Assembly (NCBI RefSeq): GCF_000384375.1 | Contig: NZ_ARVX01000001.1 | Location: forward strand, 744,001 to 808,000 | DNA from: Methylotenera versatilis 79 | Lineage (GTDB): Bacteria > Pseudomonadota > Gammaproteobacteria > Burkholderiales > Methylophilaceae | Length of the DNA stretch: 64,000 nucleotides | Direction of reading: 5' to 3' | Shown here: in pieces, positions 21,067 to 30,118 of the stretch | Numbering within the stretch: position 1 is the first letter of the stretch | Layout: the number at the start of each line of letters is the position of its first letter | Notes under the pieces: model-generated | Databases searched by the model: none | What the model saw: only the letters and a program-made list of their open reading frames with translations | Told to the model about the DNA's origin: nothing | Made by a program: the position numbers and the translations under genes

Positions 21067-22290
21067 TTAGCTAGTTTTAGCAGTATCAATGCCTTGCTTG
21101 ACCATCACTTTAGGTCCGTCCGCATTTGGCTTCATATCAAAGTCAAATATCTCTGTCGGTAACCATAAAGTCGCACATGCATTCGGAATATCGACAATGC
21201 CGCTGATATGGCCTTCGATTGGTGCTGTGCCTAAAATCGACAGAGCTTGCGCGCCGGTGTAGCCAAATTTCTTCATATACTCAATGGCGTTTAAACAAGC
21301 TTGGCGATAAGCTTCATTTACATCTAAGTAAAGCTGCTTGCCTTGTTCGTTAACTGAAATGCCTTCAAAAATGATGTAGTCTTTATAAGTTGGTGTGAGC
21401 ACGCTAGGTTCGAAAATTGGATTTTTAACGCCATATTTCTTCACGCCATCTTTAATTAAGCTGACTTTGATATCTAAATAACCGGCCATCTCAATCGCGC
21501 CGCAGAACGTAATTTCGCCATCGCCTTGTGAAAAGTGCAGGTCGCCCATTGAAAGGCCACCGTCTTTTACATACACAGGGAAATAAACCTTTGAACCTTT
21601 GGTTAGATTTTTGATATCGCAATTACCACCATGCTCACGTGGCGGCACAGTACGCGCACCTTCAAGCGCCGCTTTTGCAGCAGCATCGCCAGACATTTTG
21701 CCCATCACAGCTGATTTTGGATTTGGTGGCAATGCTAAACCTGGCACGCGATCTGGCTCGGTTGCAATCAAATCACCTTCACGTTTATTCCATGTGTCTA
21801 ATAGCTCTTTTGAAGGCAAGCAGCCAATTAAACCTGGATGCATAATGCCGGCGAATTTAACATTTGGCACATGACGTGAAGTGGTATAAATACCGTGAAA
21901 ATCCCAAATCGATTTACGCGCTTCAGGATATTGGTCAACTAAGAAACCGCCGCCATTTTCTTTAGCGAAAATACCGTTAAAACCCCATTGGCTCTCTTCA
22001 AATGTGCCAACATCTAAAATCTCAACCACCATTAAATCGCCTGGCTCCGCACCTTCAACACCAATCGGGCCGCTTAGATAATGCACTTGCGTTAAATCGA
22101 CATCACGTACATCGTTGGCGCTGTCGTTATTGCCAATCTGGCCGCCAGTCCAATCCATACATTCCACGCGGAATTCGTCGCCCGGTTTTACCATGGCAAT
22201 CATGGGTAAATCTGGGTGCCAACGGTTATGAATCTGGCCGTCTTGTTCCCAAGGTTTTTTGTCTAAATCTAACTTAACTAATGTTTTCAT
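21067..22290 (-). CDS. fmdA: Formamidase (acetamidase/formamidase family)
   Basis: FmdA hydrolyses formamide to formate and ammonia; a methylotroph can use both, the ammonia for nitrogen and the formate for NADH. The 407-residue protein has the family stretches NRWHPDLPMIAMVKPGDEFRVE, YLSGPIGVEGAEPGDLMVVEI and MGDLHFSQGDGEITFCGAIE. ATG at 22290 has a strong GGAGGAAACAA upstream; the longer frame is not needed. A copy of the conserved activator site with a -10 lies about 150 bases upstream. Confidence 0.95.
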   Translation of the reverse strand: MKTLVKLDLDKKPWEQDGQIHNRWHPDLPMIAMVKPGDEFRVECMDWTGGQIGNNDSANDVRDVDLTQVHYLSGPIGVEGAEPGDLMVVEILDVGTFEESQWGFNGIFAKENGGGFLVDQYPEARKSIWDFHGIYTTSRHVPNVKFAGIMHPGLIGCLPSKELLDTWNKREGDLIATEPDRVPGLALPPNPKSAVMGKMSGDAAAKAALEGARTVPPREHGGNCDIKNLTKGSKVYFPVYVKDGGLSMGDLHFSQGDGEITFCGAIEMAGYLDIKVSLIKDGVKKYGVKNPIFEPSVLTPTYKDYIIFEGISVNEQGKQLYLDVNEAYRQACLNAIEYMKKFGYTGAQALSILGTAPIEGHISGIVDIPNACATLWLPTEIFDFDMKPNADGPKVMVKQGIDTAKTS

Positions 22291-22439
22291 TTGTTTCCTC
22301 CAACTTAAATTCAGTGACATTCAAAAATTACAATCAACAGTAAGTTTCCTCACTCTTTAAAAACCGCTGTGTTTAAGGTCTTTAAAGTATTTCAAAGAAG
22401 ACTCGTGGTTAATAATTCAATGAGTTTTTCTATATGCTT

Positions 22440-22484
22440 AGATTAGTGATGCAGAGGGATGATTGAAATACGTCAAAGTGCGTA
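22440..22484 (-). promoter_or_regulatory. Activator site and promoter of fmdA
   Basis: The minus-strand 16-mer TACGCACTTTGACGTA (22484-22469) is followed after 23 nt by TAATCT (22445-22440). The stretch between site and -10 is similar to the fmdC promoter at 24380-24424 (the CCCTYTGC and TAATCTA words are shared), so the two promoters look homologous. In the plus direction the hexamer at the same spacing (TGAACT) is poor. Confidence 0.65.
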
Positions 22485-22554
22485 GTTGATTGTTGCGATT
22501 TAATGCTTGAACTGTGTTAATTTCAGCATAAATATTTATTCATAAGGTAGCAAA

Positions 22555-23025
22555 ATGCATCTAGAAAATAGCCCAGCAAAAACCACGCTAAAACTTTCAA
22601 AAAGGCCTAAAAACGCCCGTATTTATTTACTTGCATTTATTTCATGCTGCTCAATTTTTGAAGCGACAGCAGCTGACTGGACGTCAATCAGTAAGACAAA
22701 ACAAGATGAAGTTCTGGTGGATATGGACTCTTATAATGAGTCTGCAGGTATTCCTTATATCAGCACAAAAACGCTATTTGTAAAGCCGCAAAACTACCGC
22801 AAAAATGCGCTTAAATTTAGTTACAAAGAAAGCCATTCCACCACCCAATTTAATTGCGCGCTGCACACGTTTAAAACTAACGCTACGCAGTTTTTTGATG
22901 CGAATAAAAAATTGGTAGGCAGCGAAAAAGGCGACGATTCTTTTAAACCAATTACCGCAGGCTCAAAAGATGCTTCACTTGAAAGCCTTGTTTGCCAAGT
23001 GCATAAAATGGTTGGCGGAAATTAA
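22555..23025 (+). CDS. Exported surface-adhesin-E-like protein
   Basis: A 156-residue protein with a charged N-terminus, one hydrophobic stretch (about 22-40) and a signal-peptidase site near TAA-DW. The mature part (DWTSISKTKQDEVLVDMDSYN) resembles the small surface-adhesin protein E domain found widely in betaproteobacteria. It has two Cys (CALH and CQVH) that may form a disulfide. Function is unknown. It is divergent from fmdA and shares that intergenic region; whether it shares regulation is unclear. Confidence 0.65.
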   Translation: MHLENSPAKTTLKLSKRPKNARIYLLAFISCCSIFEATAADWTSISKTKQDEVLVDMDSYNESAGIPYISTKTLFVKPQNYRKNALKFSYKESHSTTQFNCALHTFKTNATQFFDANKKLVGSEKGDDSFKPITAGSKDASLESLVCQVHKMVGGN

Positions 23026-23071
23026 CTACTTAAAAAGTTAACCAATTAAATGGGTTAACTTTTTAAGTAGT
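23025..23071. terminator. Perfect 19-bp inverted repeat after the adhesin-like gene
   Basis: ACTACTTAAAAAGTTAACC at 23025-23043 is exactly reversed at 23053-23071, around a nine-base loop. It starts at the stop codon of the upstream gene. The A/T-rich stem gives T-runs in both directions, so it may end transcription both ways. A shorter relative with the AAAAGTTAAC core is at 33679-33709. Confidence 0.6.
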
Positions 23072-23080
23072 ACAAACACT

Positions 23081-23106
23081 AAAGCCCAAACGTTAATTTG
23101 GGCTTT
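23081..23106. terminator. Rho-independent terminator between convergent genes
   Basis: AAAGCCCAAA (23081-23090) pairs with TTTGGGCTTT (23097-23106) around a six-base loop. It lies just past the fmdC stop codon, and the two hairpins in this 112-bp gap separate the two convergent transcripts. Confidence 0.7.
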
Positions 23107-23137
23107 AGCTGTGGTTAAAACTGACTTACGCTAAGAA

Positions 23138-24295
23138 TTAGAACTGGAATTGCAATGCGACATTGATTGCGTTGATAGAATCAGCATCCGACACTTTTGT
23201 TTTTGAAATAGCTGCTGTGATCAAAGCGTTGTACGGCTCAATAATATAGTTAGTACCAATCTCATATTTCTTTGTTTCGCCATTTACAAATGCTGTGGTA
23301 GTCGCATCTGAATCAAACTTTTGATAGCGCGCAAATGGCATAAATTGACCCCAACCAGCTTTTGCATTAAACAAATATGCTACGCCAGCTGAGTAGGCCT
23401 TACCTTGTTCACTTAAGAAAATGTCGTCTGTGTCGTAATCATAATAAGCCGCTTCTGCTGAGAATGTACCTGGTCCTACATTTTTCTTCTCTAGCAAAAA
23501 GTCTACGCTGTAAGAAGTGTAATCACCTGCAATACCTGGCACTGCAACCACGCCATCTTTTTTGCTGCGGCCTGCAATACCTATGGCTAAAATATCTTTC
23601 GCACCGAAGTAGTTACCCGTGCCGTAATAACCCGGTTCAGCATCCCAAAAGTCATATTGCAATCGGCCTGCATACATTAACTTGTCTTTAGTACCTTGTG
23701 TTTCTGATAACGCAGTAATGCCCGGGCTAAATCTAAAAATATTATCGCCTTCAAACGCACCGAATGAGTAGGCTAATTTGCTATCAAACGCGCTACCAAC
23801 AAGCGCAACACCTTCATCACGGCCAATAATACCGCCGTTCCAGCCGTAGCGAGAGGCGATATTAGACCAATAACCACCGCCCATTGAGTAATAAGGACCC
23901 GCCATATTGGCACGATCACTCGGGGATAAGAAGCGACCTGCCCAAATGGCGATATCATCTGTTAATTGAAACTGTACATTGGCATCAATTATTTCAATGT
24001 TACCGCCCGCGCCACCACCTGATTTTTCAGTATTTAACATACCTTTAATATATTTGTTCATTGAACCAGAAATGTAGATACGCGCACTGTCCAAAGAGAA
24101 ATCGTTTGAGCGATCACTACCATTTGCAGCGCCATCTTCTACACTGCTATAACTACCAATTGCCCCGAAACCAACACTGATGTATTTATCTTCACCAAAT
24201 GTAATGGTTCCAGCCGCTTGTGCTTGAATCGCTGAAATACTCAATGTTGCTAATACTGCTGATGTGAGTAGACTTTTTTTCAAAATTAAATTCAT
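23138..24295 (-). CDS. fmdC: Outer-membrane porin FmdC-like (amides/urea)
   Basis: A 385-residue beta-barrel porin. ATG at 24295 gives a clean signal peptide (MNLILKKSLLTSAVLATL..., cleaved near AQA-AG); the longer frame is rejected. The mature part is rich in alternating beta strands and Gly/Tyr and ends INVALQFQF, with the C-terminal Phe required by the barrel assembly machine. In Methylophilus, FmdC is a porin for short-chain amides and urea. Its location beside fmdA and its matching promoter support the same role here, but the name rests on context and general type, not on an alignment. Confidence 0.8.
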   Translation of the reverse strand: MNLILKKSLLTSAVLATLSISAIQAQAAGTITFGEDKYISVGFGAIGSYSSVEDGAANGSDRSNDFSLDSARIYISGSMNKYIKGMLNTEKSGGGAGGNIEIIDANVQFQLTDDIAIWAGRFLSPSDRANMAGPYYSMGGGYWSNIASRYGWNGGIIGRDEGVALVGSAFDSKLAYSFGAFEGDNIFRFSPGITALSETQGTKDKLMYAGRLQYDFWDAEPGYYGTGNYFGAKDILAIGIAGRSKKDGVVAVPGIAGDYTSYSVDFLLEKKNVGPGTFSAEAAYYDYDTDDIFLSEQGKAYSAGVAYLFNAKAGWGQFMPFARYQKFDSDATTTAFVNGETKKYEIGTNYIIEPYNALITAAISKTKVSDADSINAINVALQFQF

Positions 24296-24379
24296 TTCTA
24301 TGCCCCTATAGATTGATAACAGTTGTAAATACTTAATAGCTAGCGCATCCAGCATTTCAGATGCATTTGTCATGTGGCT

Positions 24380-24453
24380 AGATTAGCGATAGCAAAGGGC
24401 GAGTTAAATACGTCATATTGCGTAGTCAATTCTAGGGAGATTAGTCGTATATT
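24380..24453. promoter_or_regulatory. Bidirectional activator site between fmdC and a lipoprotein gene
   Basis: The plus-strand 16-mer TACGTCATATTGCGTA is at 24409-24424. On the minus strand, 23 nt away, is TAATCT (24385-24380), which would serve fmdC. On the plus strand, again 23 nt away, is TATATT (24448-24453), which would serve the lipoprotein gene at 24503. This is the second site in the window with matched -10 hexamers on both sides. Confidence 0.68.
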
Positions 24454-24502
24454 GTAGTCACTTTAAATTGACGTTTTTACGTAGAAAATTGGGTGTATTA
24501 AG

Positions 24503-25084
24503 ATGTTAACTATCAGAAAAATGTTATGGCTGATGGCCATCACAATCGTGCTGACTGCTTGTGGTGAATTCTCATATAAACGCGGCGCAAACGTTGCCCA
24601 GCTTGAAAACACCAGACAATCGTGCCAAGCAAAAGGTAGCGCTGAAGCGATTGAAAAATGTATGGAAGACAACGGCTGGACGATTCAGCAATTAGATTCT
24701 TTTGAAATATTCACCGAAGCAGAACCAAAAATCGATGAACAAAATGAAGTTGTAGCAGCTGAAAATACCAGCGAGTTAACCATTGAAAATGCGCAAAAAA
24801 TTGGTGCGCCTCAAGCAGTTGTTGTAGATAAACAACAAACATCTACTAAAACAAATGCAAAACCCAAAACAAAAGTCGCACCGTCTAATCCATTAGATAC
24901 CTATGTAGTCAGTTCTTGGTGGAAATCGGGCGTAAAACCAGATGCGTTTCAAGTTGACAGCGATAGTTGTGTTGAAAAATTAGGTGAAGCGCATAAACCG
25001 ATAGGCAAAACCCAAACGGTCACGGTTGGCTTTATCAGTTGCATGAATGAAAAAGGCTGGAAAGCGCTGAAAAAATTGCATTAA
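24503..25084 (+). CDS. Lipoprotein with repeated CMxxxGW module
   Basis: A 193-residue lipoprotein: the signal ends with the lipobox LTAC (Cys20). Two similar modules follow, C-x(12)-CMEDNGW at about 41-60 and C-...-ISCMNEKGW at about 152-186, joined by a Lys/Thr/Pro-rich linker. A related module (CGSG...QCMHNKGY) occurs in the lipoprotein at 31838-32182. Function is unknown. It is divergent from fmdC and has its own well-spaced -10 from the same activator site, so it may belong to the urea/amide regulon. Confidence 0.75.
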   Translation: MLTIRKMLWLMAITIVLTACGEFSYKRGANVAQLENTRQSCQAKGSAEAIEKCMEDNGWTIQQLDSFEIFTEAEPKIDEQNEVVAAENTSELTIENAQKIGAPQAVVVDKQQTSTKTNAKPKTKVAPSNPLDTYVVSSWWKSGVKPDAFQVDSDSCVEKLGEAHKPIGKTQTVTVGFISCMNEKGWKALKKLH

Positions 25085-25267
25085 AATTGGATGCCAAATA
25101 AATACTCCACGATTTTTAACGCATTTAAATTAACGGAGTTAACACTGATAATTAATCAGAAAAATTAATCGCGTAAAAGTCATTTTCTGCAGCGCTTGTA
25201 TCTAACCTCAAGCTCGACTCTGCTCGCCACATAACACCTCTGCACAAAATTTTGTTAAGCTTGTCTG

Positions 25268-28200
25268 ATGCTGAATAAAATTAAAAAAATCTTTATTAAC
25301 ACGCCAACAAAAATCATTGCTGGTCTGTTTATTTTTTATATTTTATTCAGTTACTTTGCGATTAATCCGCTTGCCAAGCGTATCGTACCTTGGTTTGCTG
25401 AGAACAAATTAGTCAGCCACGCCAGTGTGCAAAAGGTAGCTTTTGATCCATTTCGTTTAAAAACCACCATAGAACAATTTAAGCTGACAGAAAATAATGG
25501 TGCGCCGTTATTCGGTTTTGAAAAGTTGGTGGTGGATTTTGAAGTAAGCGGTTTGTTGGATTGGGCATGGAAATTTAAAGAAATCAGCATAACTGCACCG
25601 CAGGCAAATATTGCGATTTCACCCAAAGGAAAGCTTAATTGGGCCGATTTAATCGCAAAGTTGAATGAAGATAAATCGCCGCCAAGCAAGACTATTCCGC
25701 GTGTCGTGATTGGGCTTTTATCTGTTAAGCAGTCAAATGTTCAGTATATCGATGCGAATCGTGACACGCCTTTTAAAGCGGAACTAGCACCGCTGAGCTT
25801 TGAATTAGAACGTTTTTCTACGCTGCCAAAAGACCGCGGCGATTATTTGATTGCGGCAAAATTACCTGCGCAAGGCGGTTCGCTTAAGTGGAAAGGTGAT
25901 ATCGGCGTCAATCCTGTTGCTTCCAAAGGCTTTATCGCTTTTGACCATCTTCAACTAGTTAACCTAGTGAATATTGTCAAAAATGTCGATTTGCCATTTA
26001 GGCCATCTGATGGCGATATTCAGGCCAGTTTTTCTTATGATTTTTCACTGCCCAATGACAAACCCAAAATAACCTTGCAAAACATCGCGCTAACACTGAA
26101 TGATTTAGCGGGAAAAGTGATGCCTGCTGTTGAGTTGTCGCTAAAACAGGCCAGCGCCAAGTTGCCACTTTTAGATTTTGCTATGCCAGCTAATCCACAA
26201 GATAAGCCACAACTTAACTTTAAAAATTTGAATATTAAATTTACCGACTTAAGTCTAAAACAAGGCCAAGAAAATAATCAGGCGAATAGTAAAGTCGCCT
26301 TGTTAACGCTGCCGCAAATAGATATTAATCAGGTAGATTTTGATTTGGCTGCAAGAAACGTAAACGTTGCGCAGATTTTGTTAGCACGCGGCGCAATCAG
26401 TGCGAACAGAAACCAAGCTGGCGTCGTTAATTGGCAACAGGCGTTTGTAAACAATGATGTGAGCGTCCAACAAAACCCGGCTATTCAAGAGGATAAAAAC
26501 GCAGATTCAGTAGAAAAACCGTTCAGCGTAAATATTGCGGATTTTCAGCTTCAACACTGGCTTGCCACGTATGAAGACCATGGTTTTGTACATCCACTTA
26601 ACGTTGATATCGCAGATATCAATCTTGGATTTGCGTTCGCAATGCCAGAAGGCAATATAGCAATCCATCAGCTACAAAGTAACATCAATGGCTTGTCAGC
26701 AAAATCTGCTTTATATAAAACACCGATTGTGACGCTGGATAAATTGGATCTTAACCAAGCAGATATTAGCTTAGCAAACCAAAAAGTGGATGTGGAATCA
26801 ATTCAGTTATCTGGGTTAAAAACACAAGTGCTTAAAGAAGCGAATAAACCGCTTAATTGGCAATCAATTTTAGAAACTGTGCCAAATAAATCTGCTAAAA
26901 CCCAAACGGTTTCAAACAATAAATCCGCAAGTAAACAAGATAAAAAACCTGACTGGGATTTATCGCTAAAAAAACTGGCTTTGGATAATGCCAACTTGCA
27001 TTTTGAAGACCATAGTTTAAAAACGCCAGTGATACTGGATGTTGAAAAAGTGGCTATTGAGTTGCGCGATGCTTCACTGGATCAATCGCGCAGTTTGCCA
27101 ATAAAAGCTGCGTTTCACGTGAAACAAGGCGGCCAATTTACAGCGCAAGGCAAATTCACGCCGGCACCATTAAAAGCAGATTTAAATATTAAATTAACCC
27201 AGTTTGCACTTAAGCCTTTTGCGCCATATATTAGCCAGCTGGCCTTACTTAAACTGAATGATGGTAATGCAAATATTTCAGGTAAATTAGCGGTAAAACA
27301 AGCTAAAAACTTGGCTGTTTCGTTTGATGGTGGCTTTAGTGTAAACAAATTTTCTTTACTTGAAGAAGCCACCTCTGCGCCATTCTTGGGCTGGGAGCGC
27401 GTCAGCAGCGATAGTTTAAGCGTTTCGCTAGCGCCCGACCGTGTCCATTTGACTGAGTTGCAGGTGAAAAACCTAGTGAGTAAATTTATTATTCATGAAG
27501 ACAAAAGCATGAATATCACGCGTATTTTACGCAATCAGCCCGCCTCTGCTGTATCGGTTACAAACGATTCAGCCAAGCAAAATTTAACTAATCAAGCCAG
27601 TGAAACTAACGCTTCAACAGTGTTAAATAATACAGATATTGCCAAGCCTGCAGTGCAAGTTGCGATTGTGGAGAAAACGCCTGAAACATCGCCAGTATCA
27701 TCCACGAAAAATGCCAGTTCAACAGACGCTTTTCCAGTCAGTATTGATACCGTGCGCATTGAAAATGCCGAGTTGGAATTTGCCGATCTTTCTCTGATAC
27801 CGCAATTTGGCGCACATATTAATTCACTCTCTGGCGTGATTAACGGTGTATCGACCAGCCCGACTGCCATTGCACAAGCGGAGTTGGATGGAAAGGTAGA
27901 TGATTATGGATCTGCGCGTATTCGTGGTTCGTTACAACCTTTTCAGGCGACTAACTTTACTGACCTTAAATTAAGCTTTAAGAATCTAGAAATGAATCGT
28001 CTAACACCCTATTCTGGTAAATTTGCTGGCAGGCGTATTGATTCTGGCAAGTTGTCTGTAGATTTAGAATACAAAATCAAGCAACGCCAACTAGCGGGAG
28101 AAAATAAATTTATCCTGAATAAATTAAAGCTAGGTGAAAAAGTAGACAGCGCAGAAGCTGCCAATTTACCGCTAGATTTAGCCATCGCTATTTTGGAAGA

Positions 28201-28984
28201 TAGCGACGGAATCATTGATTTGGATCTGCCAATTTCTGGCAGCTTGGATGACCCACAATTTAGCTATGGCAAAATTGTGTGGAAAGCGATTAAAAACGTG
28301 TTGACCAAAATAATCACATCGCCTTTCCGCGCGCTGGGTAAACTGTTTGGCGCAGATGCAGACAAACTAGAGGCCATTTCATTTGATGCAGGTAGCGCAA
28401 CACTGGCACCACCAGAGCAGGAAAAATTAAAAACCATTCAACAGGCTTTAAGTAAGCGCCAAGGACTCGCGCTTGGCATTATCCCAAGCTATGACAGTGC
28501 CGGGGATTCACGCGCACTGCAAGAAACGTTGCTTCGTCGCAAAGTTGCACAGGAAATGGGCTTAAAGTTGGACGATGGTCAAAAACCTGGTCCAATTGAT
28601 TTAACGAATCCTAAAACGCAAAAAGCGGTGGACGCGTTGTACGATACTTTGACTAAAAAGAGCTTGTTGAAAAAACTAGCCGCTAAATTAGAAAAGCCTG
28701 AAGAAGGACATTATGAAGAGGCTTTAGAAAAGCTGACTGCCAGCATAGTGATTACCGAGTCCGAGCTCCAAGCGCTGGCAAAATCGCGTGGTGATGCGAT
28801 ACAAAAAGGTTTATTAGATGCAGGTATTCCAGCTGAACGGCTGCATATTGATGCGCCGACTAAAGTTACAGCAGATGCAAAAGCGATTAATACTAAACTA
28901 ACATTGGATGTTGCCGCTAAAAACAATCATGCTGAACCAGTTACGCCAGCTACCACTCCATCATCCACCGAAAAAGTTGAATAA
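25268..28984 (+). CDS. DUF748 (AsmA-like) envelope protein
   Basis: A 1238-residue protein with one N-terminal membrane segment (about 15-32) and a very long periplasmic part built of repeating beta-strand units. The N-terminal block (VSHASVQKVAFDPFRLKTTIEQF, LLDWAWKFKEISITAP) and the block ending at about 1010 are typical of DUF748, a relative of AsmA/TamB-type proteins thought to help lipid movement between membranes or envelope assembly. The C-terminal 170 residues (FDAGSATL...SKRQGLALGI) resemble an OmpA-like tail seen in this family. A Ser/Thr/Asn-rich linker lies at about 770-820. No partner gene is next to it. Confidence 0.85.
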   Translation: MLNKIKKIFINTPTKIIAGLFIFYILFSYFAINPLAKRIVPWFAENKLVSHASVQKVAFDPFRLKTTIEQFKLTENNGAPLFGFEKLVVDFEVSGLLDWAWKFKEISITAPQANIAISPKGKLNWADLIAKLNEDKSPPSKTIPRVVIGLLSVKQSNVQYIDANRDTPFKAELAPLSFELERFSTLPKDRGDYLIAAKLPAQGGSLKWKGDIGVNPVASKGFIAFDHLQLVNLVNIVKNVDLPFRPSDGDIQASFSYDFSLPNDKPKITLQNIALTLNDLAGKVMPAVELSLKQASAKLPLLDFAMPANPQDKPQLNFKNLNIKFTDLSLKQGQENNQANSKVALLTLPQIDINQVDFDLAARNVNVAQILLARGAISANRNQAGVVNWQQAFVNNDVSVQQNPAIQEDKNADSVEKPFSVNIADFQLQHWLATYEDHGFVHPLNVDIADINLGFAFAMPEGNIAIHQLQSNINGLSAKSALYKTPIVTLDKLDLNQADISLANQKVDVESIQLSGLKTQVLKEANKPLNWQSILETVPNKSAKTQTVSNNKSASKQDKKPDWDLSLKKLALDNANLHFEDHSLKTPVILDVEKVAIELRDASLDQSRSLPIKAAFHVKQGGQFTAQGKFTPAPLKADLNIKLTQFALKPFAPYISQLALLKLNDGNANISGKLAVKQAKNLAVSFDGGFSVNKFSLLEEATSAPFLGWERVSSDSLSVSLAPDRVHLTELQVKNLVSKFIIHEDKSMNITRILRNQPASAVSVTNDSAKQNLTNQASETNASTVLNNTDIAKPAVQVAIVEKTPETSPVSSTKNASSTDAFPVSIDTVRIENAELEFADLSLIPQFGAHINSLSGVINGVSTSPTAIAQAELDGKVDDYGSARIRGSLQPFQATNFTDLKLSFKNLEMNRLTPYSGKFAGRRIDSGKLSVDLEYKIKQRQLAGENKFILNKLKLGEKVDSAEAANLPLDLAIAILEDSDGIIDLDLPISGSLDDPQFSYGKIVWKAIKNVLTKIITSPFRALGKLFGADADKLEAISFDAGSATLAPPEQEKLKTIQQALSKRQGLALGIIPSYDSAGDSRALQETLLRRKVAQEMGLKLDDGQKPGPIDLTNPKTQKAVDALYDTLTKKSLLKKLAAKLEKPEEGHYEEALEKLTASIVITESELQALAKSRGDAIQKGLLDAGIPAERLHIDAPTKVTADAKAINTKLTLDVAAKNNHAEPVTPATTPSSTEKVE

Positions 28985-29047
28985 ACTCATGCACTAATTG
29001 CATAAGATGATTGATTAACACAGACTTAACACTTTTTTTGCTCTAAT

Positions 29048-29953
29048 TTATTCAATATCCCAATATGGTTCTGCGCCAAAACGCTCTATCAAAAAATCAA
29101 TCAACACGCGAATTTTCAATGGCAAATTGCGCTTAGGCAAATACAACGCATACACATGTTGATAGACAGGAATATATTCTGACAATACGGATTTTAAGCG
29201 TTTAGCCTGAATATCTTTACCAATAATAAACGTGGGTAATAGGGCCAAACCAAATCCACCTAACACCACTTGCGATAACGCTTCATCATCATTGATGCGC
29301 AATCTGCCGGAAACAGGCACGGAGACTTCGCCGCCTGGCCCATTGAATCTCCATAGGCCTTTGTCGCCAGAATGGATGTAATCTAAACAATTGTGGCTGA
29401 CTAAATCTTGCGGAACCAGTGGCGTACCAAACTCCTCAAAATAATCGGGTGTTGCGCATAGTTTGCGGCGAATGGGCGCTAATTTTCTGGCGATTAATGC
29501 TTGTGGTAAATCATGCGTAACGGTGATGACAACGTCATAACCTTCTTCCGCCAGATCAACGACTCGGTCGGTAATCGTCATATCGATATTCAACTCAGGA
29601 TAACGGCGCATAAATTCACCGATCGCTGGCGCGATATGTAGCGTACCGAATGCAACTGAAACCGCGACTTTTAGCACGCCGCGCGGCTGCGCATTTAGGC
29701 TATCAATCATTTCTTGCGCTTCATCTGCCTCATAACTAATGCGCATGCAGTAATCAAAAAACGCTTTGCCAACCTCAGTCAAACTGAGATGACGCGTACT
29801 ACGATTAAGCAAGCTGGCACCTAGCGCTTGTTCTAATTTCGCCACTGCTTTACTGACAGATGATCGGGAAACGCCAAGCTTTCTAGCTGCCGCAGAAAAG
29901 CTTTGTTCATTTACGACATCTGCAAAAATAATCATTAAATTCAAATCATACAT
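29048..29953 (-). CDS. LysR-family transcriptional regulator
   Basis: A 301-residue LysR protein. Winged helix-turn-helix at residues 1-60 (FADVVNEQSFSAAARKLGVSRSSVSKAVAKLE), then the substrate-binding region beginning near 90 (GVLKVAVSVAFGTLHIAP). The binding half is of the CrgA/AaeR-like group that often regulates efflux or oxidoreductase genes. It is divergent from the membrane-linked Rnk-like gene, with an imperfect palindrome (GTTCATTTGAAC at 30021-30032) in the gap that could be its operator. The effector is unknown. Confidence 0.93.
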   Translation of the reverse strand: MYDLNLMIIFADVVNEQSFSAAARKLGVSRSSVSKAVAKLEQALGASLLNRSTRHLSLTEVGKAFFDYCMRISYEADEAQEMIDSLNAQPRGVLKVAVSVAFGTLHIAPAIGEFMRRYPELNIDMTITDRVVDLAEEGYDVVITVTHDLPQALIARKLAPIRRKLCATPDYFEEFGTPLVPQDLVSHNCLDYIHSGDKGLWRFNGPGGEVSVPVSGRLRINDDEALSQVVLGGFGLALLPTFIIGKDIQAKRLKSVLSEYIPVYQHVYALYLPKRNLPLKIRVLIDFLIERFGAEPYWDIE

Positions 29954-30118
29954 AGGCTTAATTGTAGGCGTTATTTAAGTGTAATTAGCATCTTATTGTA
30001 GCGCTATAGGAAACAATTATGTTCATTTGAACGGACTAATTTAATCAACAGATTGGTATTACTATTCAACTTGCCTAATGAATGTGACTTATTTTTTAGG
30101 ACTTATTACTTATGAGCA

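Noticed and set aside
24296-24373. Longer start for the fmdC-like porin
   Set aside because: The extra 26 residues would precede a normal signal peptide that begins at 24295.
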